A stretch of DNA of 64,000 nt from JAAXKN01 sp036261625. GTDB taxonomy: Bacteria; Bacteroidota; Ignavibacteria; Ignavibacteriales; SURF-24. Where the stretch lies: contig DATAKL010000034.1 of NCBI GenBank assembly GCA_036261625.1, forward strand, positions 135,400-199,399, given 5' to 3'. The translations under genes were made by a program, and so were the position numbers. The notes beneath the pieces were generated by a model. That model was not told the DNA's origin, ran no database searches, and was given only the letters and a program-made list of their open reading frames with translations. Below, one piece after another: positions 61,371 through 64,000 of this stretch; within the stretch, counting starts at the first letter, position 1, and every line of letters starts with the position of its first letter.

Positions 61371-62558
61371 ATGCAAAACTTAATAGAACTATCCAAAAAG
61401 GAAAAAAAATTAGCCGTAGGGCTAATGTCGGGCACTTCATTAGACGGTGTGGATGCAGTCCTTGTGGAAATTACGGGCAATGGCACCAAAACGAAGTTAA
61501 GACAGATAGACTTCCTTTCCTACCCTTTCCCCGAGGGCCTAAAGGGTCTGATACTGAAGAATTCAGCCCGTGAGACGAGTAATGTGGAAGACATATGCAG
61601 GCTTAATTTTCTTATTCCGATGATCTATTCGGACGCAATAAATGCCCTGTGCAACAAGAACAGTTTTCCGGTAGCAAACCTTGACCTGATAGGAAGCCAC
61701 GGGCAGACGATACACCACCTGCCTGAAAAACATAAGATGTTCGGCTATGAGGTACGTTCTACGCTTCAGATAGGGGATCCGGCTGCGTTGGCAAAGCTGA
61801 CCGGAGTTATAACTGTTGGTGACTTCCGCCCCGGCGATATTGCCCTTGACGGGCAGGGGGCGCCTCTGGTGCCGTACTTCGACTACCTGATGCTTTTTTC
61901 AGATAGTAAGAACCGGGCTCTGCTTAACGTGGGAGGAATATCAAACTTTACAATACTTAAGAAAGGAGCAAAGCCGCTTGAGGTCAGGGCCTTTGATACA
62001 GGTCCCGGCAACATGATGATAGATACGCTATCAAAACGCTTCCTTGGAAAAGAGTACGACGAGGACGGAAAAACGGCTCTTAAGGGGAAGGTAAACCGGG
62101 AGCTTTTAGAGGCGCTTAAAGAAAAGGATACATTCATTGAGAAAACACCTCCAAAGTCAACAGGCCGCGAGCTTTACGGCGAGGCTTTCTTAAAGGAGCT
62201 CCTTGAAAAGTACAGCGGTGTGTCTCATGAGGACTGGCTTTCAACAATTACAAACTTTACGGCATACGCCATTTTCAGGAACTACGAGAAATTTATAAGC
62301 GAGAAGATAAAAATTGACGAACTTATTATTTCGGGGGGCGGGGCCAGGAACCTGGCTTTAGTTAAATTCCTGAAGGACTACTTCACAGAACATGTAGCCC
62401 TGAGGAATATAGAGGAACTGGGAATATCCTCAGATGCAAAGGAGGCGATCTGTTTTGCAGTCCTGGCAAATGAAACCGTTTCAGGAAACCCGTCAAACCT
62501 GCCTGGTGTTACCGGGGCAAAGAGAGAAACCATACTGGGGAAAATATGTCTTCCTTAA
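61371..62558 (+). CDS. anmK: Anhydro-N-acetylmuramic acid kinase
   Basis: A 395-aa cytoplasmic kinase recycling cell-wall anhydroMurNAc to MurNAc-6-phosphate. The P-loop-like start GLMSGTSLDGVDAVLVE, GSHGQTIHH, IGDPAALAKLTGV, DFRPGDIALDGQGAPLVP, FDTGPGNMMID and SGGGARN are all family signatures. The 3' end overlaps the next gene by 13 bases, suggesting coupling. Confidence 0.95.
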   Translation: MQNLIELSKKEKKLAVGLMSGTSLDGVDAVLVEITGNGTKTKLRQIDFLSYPFPEGLKGLILKNSARETSNVEDICRLNFLIPMIYSDAINALCNKNSFPVANLDLIGSHGQTIHHLPEKHKMFGYEVRSTLQIGDPAALAKLTGVITVGDFRPGDIALDGQGAPLVPYFDYLMLFSDSKNRALLNVGGISNFTILKKGAKPLEVRAFDTGPGNMMIDTLSKRFLGKEYDEDGKTALKGKVNRELLEALKEKDTFIEKTPPKSTGRELYGEAFLKELLEKYSGVSHEDWLSTITNFTAYAIFRNYEKFISEKIKIDELIISGGGARNLALVKFLKDYFTEHVALRNIEELGISSDAKEAICFAVLANETVSGNPSNLPGVTGAKRETILGKICLP

Positions 62559-63433
62559 AAGTGCTTATTACAGGCGGAAGCGGTCTAATGGGGCAGTACC
62601 TGAACGCCGTCTTAAGCAGAAATTATGAAATCCTTACGCTTTATAACGAAAACATCGGCAACTGTCAGGGTTTTAATTCTGCAAGAGTTGATATTCTGGA
62701 CCATCGGTGCATGAGTGAGGTATTTCAGGCATTCAGCCCTGATGCAGTAGTTCATACGGCTGCCGTTTCCAATTCAGAGAAGGCTGCCCGGATGCCCGAG
62801 AGTAAAGTCCTGGCAGTTAACGTGGAGGCCACTAAAGTAATTGCCGCACTTTGTCATAAGTTTAATGCAAAGATGATCTATACATCTACAGATCTGGTTT
62901 ATGACGGCAGATGCGGCGTTATGCTTAAGGAAGACGCCCCGTTAAATCCTGTAACCTTATATGCCGAAACAAAACTTCTGGGGGAAGAGGCCTTAAAGTC
63001 AGAAACATCGGATTACATTATACTAAGGACCGCGCTTCTTTACGGTATGGGCCTCTGCCATGCAAAATGCCATTTCCAGCAGATGTATGAAAGTCTTAAA
63101 GAAGGGAAACCTGTCAGGCTTTTTTACGACCAGTATCGTACTCCGCTCTCCTTAAGTGATGCCGCCTCTGTTATTGAAGCGCTCATAAGGAAAGATATCC
63201 CGCCGCAGGTAATAAATTTCGGAGGCAAAGAAAGGATCTCGCGCTACGGCCTGGGAAGCATTCTCTGCGAAGAGGCGGGAATAAGTAAGCCGCTTCTAAG
63301 GGCCATATCTATGGATGAGGTCTTAAAGTCTAAAGGAGTAAAGGATGTATCTATGGATACCTCAAAACTCAGCATGCTGGGCATTGAGCGGAAGACCATA
63401 AGGGATTCAGTAAGGGACAGCCTCAATTTATAA
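62546..63433 (+). CDS. RmlD-like NAD(P)-dependent sugar reductase
   Basis: A 295-aa short-chain dehydrogenase of the extended type. NAD-binding motif ITGGSGLMGQYL at residues 8-19, the catalytic YTSTDLVYDG segment, YAETK carrying the Tyr-Lys pair, and FYDQYRTPLSLSDAA typical of RmlD/dTDP-4-dehydrorhamnose reductase relatives. No other dTDP-rhamnose genes are nearby, so the substrate remains open. The overlap of 13 bases with anmK suggests a shared transcript. Confidence 0.85.
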   Translation: MSSLKVLITGGSGLMGQYLNAVLSRNYEILTLYNENIGNCQGFNSARVDILDHRCMSEVFQAFSPDAVVHTAAVSNSEKAARMPESKVLAVNVEATKVIAALCHKFNAKMIYTSTDLVYDGRCGVMLKEDAPLNPVTLYAETKLLGEEALKSETSDYIILRTALLYGMGLCHAKCHFQQMYESLKEGKPVRLFYDQYRTPLSLSDAASVIEALIRKDIPPQVINFGGKERISRYGLGSILCEEAGISKPLLRAISMDEVLKSKGVKDVSMDTSKLSMLGIERKTIRDSVRDSLNL

Positions 63434-63462
63434 ATATTTTACTATCCTCCCGAATTATTTTG

Positions 63463-63492
63463 TTGCGAAATTTAAAAAATCTGTTACTTTAA
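63463..63492 (+). promoter_or_regulatory. Candidate promoter upstream of the superoxide dismutase gene
   Basis: TTG (63463-63465), a 19-base spacer and TACTTTAA (63485-63492) resemble the Bacteroidota promoter pattern. If used, the untranslated leader is about 200 bases. Confidence 0.4.
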
Positions 63493-63615
63493 ACATGAAT
63501 TTAGTATTTATCAGAAATACTCTTTTCAGGTTGAAAGATTAAATACTCTATTTATTTCTTTTAGCCTCCTTTATAAGACAATCCGTAATTCATTTTGATC
63601 TAACATATATATATT

Positions 63616-63628
63616 CTGAATCATTCAG
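63616..63628. promoter_or_regulatory. Dyad-symmetric site upstream of the superoxide dismutase gene
   Basis: CTGAAT and ATTCAG are perfect complements around a single C, in the 5' leader of a superoxide dismutase gene. It may bind a redox or metal regulator; no family can be named. Confidence 0.3.
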
Positions 63629-63699
63629 CAGATCCGGCGCTTTATCAGGGCGAAAAGCAGAGCGCAGAGAAGCTGAAACCAAAATAAAAGGAGGAAAAA

Positions 63700-64000
63700 A
63701 TGGCTCTAACGTTACCCGATCTACCATATGCAAAAGATGCACTTGAACCGCATATAAGTGCAAAGACACTCGAATTCCATCACGACAAGCATCAGAATGC
63801 TTACGTCCAGAACGCCAATAAAATGCTTGAAGGCTCAGACCTTCAGAATGCCGATCTTGAAACCATAATAAAGAAAACATCCGGCGATCAGTCAAAAACG
63901 GGTCTTTTTAACAATGCCGCTCAGGTATGGAATCACACCTTCCTGTGGAACTCAATGAAGCCGAACGGCGGGGGTAAGCCCACAGGGGAGATTGCCGGAA
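63700..64000 (+). CDS. sod: Fe/Mn superoxide dismutase, 3' end outside window
   Basis: The first 100 codons of a cytoplasmic superoxide dismutase, ATG at 63700 with AGGAGG seven bases upstream. The product starts MALTLPDLPYAKDALEPHIS, then FHHDKHQNAYVQNAN, which contains the first metal-ligand His (in EFHHDKHQNAYV), and NNAAQVWNHTFLWNSM with the second ligand His (WNHTFLW). The mix of motifs suggests the iron-preferring type. The other two metal ligands lie beyond the window edge. Confidence 0.92.
   Translation, partial: MALTLPDLPYAKDALEPHISAKTLEFHHDKHQNAYVQNANKMLEGSDLQNADLETIIKKTSGDQSKTGLFNNAAQVWNHTFLWNSMKPNGGGKPTGEIAG

Larger units (their letters stand above)
63434..63699 (+). other. Leader region of the superoxide dismutase gene
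   Basis: No gene is seen in these 266 bases apart from a 15-codon frame starting at 63495, which has no ribosome site. Contents: the candidate promoter at 63463, an inverted repeat CTGAAT-C-ATTCAG at 63616-63628 that could be an operator, and an AAAGGAGG ribosome site at 63686-63693. Confidence 0.55.

Noticed and set aside
1..64000. tRNA or rRNA genes
   Set aside because: I checked the intergenic regions for a T-arm-like GGTTCGAATCC pattern and for conserved rRNA segments and saw none; a dedicated RNA-gene search was not possible.

Overview
The window is 64 kb of ordinary, gene-dense chromosome from a member of the Bacteroidota/Ignavibacteriota/Chlorobiota group, most probably an ignavibacterium. 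The evidence is a fused CcoN-CcoO oxidase, a PorV-like outer-membrane protein beside a TonB receptor with an N-terminal carboxypeptidase-regulatory domain, surface proteins ending in a type IX secretion (T9SS) sorting domain with the NYPNPFNPST signature, and putative promoters of the TTG-N19/20-TAnnTT type. No rRNA, tRNA, CRISPR array, insertion sequence, phage or attachment site was seen.

Layout. 1-7.5 kb: a cbb3 cytochrome oxidase locus (ccoI, partial at the window edge; ccoS, ccoNO fusion, ccoQ, ccoP, a collapsed ccoG remnant, ccoH, and a COG2836-type membrane protein). 7.6-9.3 kb: two YciF-like ferritin-fold proteins around an extremely acidic protein. 9.7-20.4 kb: a trehalose/alpha-glucan operon (treS-maltokinase fusion, treZ, GH57/DUF3536, treY). 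20.6-22.6 kb: an ExeA-like AAA ATPase and a CheW-domain protein with a long repetitive linker. 22.7-30.0 kb, minus strand: TonB receptor, large T9SS-type surface protein, PorV-like protein. 30.5-36.3 kb: pyrophosphatase, a stand-alone CarH-like cobalamin-binding protein, an FAD/Fe-S D-lactate-type dehydrogenase and an M24 peptidase. 36.5-43.9 kb: a lipoprotein, a BNR-repeat secreted protein, a deoxyhypusine-synthase homologue, an NAD epimerase, an unknown membrane protein and a DUF4412 protein. 44.0-48.1 kb: rplM-rpsI and rpsB-tsf-pyrH-frr. 48.2-54.2 kb: maeB with a phosphotransacetylase domain, an L,D-transpeptidase-like protein, a lipoprotein and a BamA/TamA-like protein. 54.3-60.3 kb: yicC-gmk-rpoZ-coaBC-udg-dnaB-DUF1460. 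60.4-64 kb: nfo, anmK, an RmlD-like reductase and the 5' end of a superoxide dismutase gene.

How the genes work together. The cco genes build a microaerobic terminal oxidase: CcoI supplies copper, and CcoS and CcoH assist assembly. The copper reductase CcoG is represented only by its first 35 codons and its last ~20, so about 1.2 kb is missing. The TreY/TreZ and TreS-Mak routes link glycogen, trehalose and maltose-1-phosphate. The ribosomal-protein, nucleotide and replication genes are in conserved housekeeping order.

I found no convincing undescribed multi-gene system. The points most worth checking are the ccoG deletion, the cobalamin protein that keeps the CarH Wx9EH signature but has no DNA-binding domain, an L,D-transpeptidase-like protein whose catalytic cysteine position is serine, and an Asp-to-Asn change in the maltokinase metal-binding motif.
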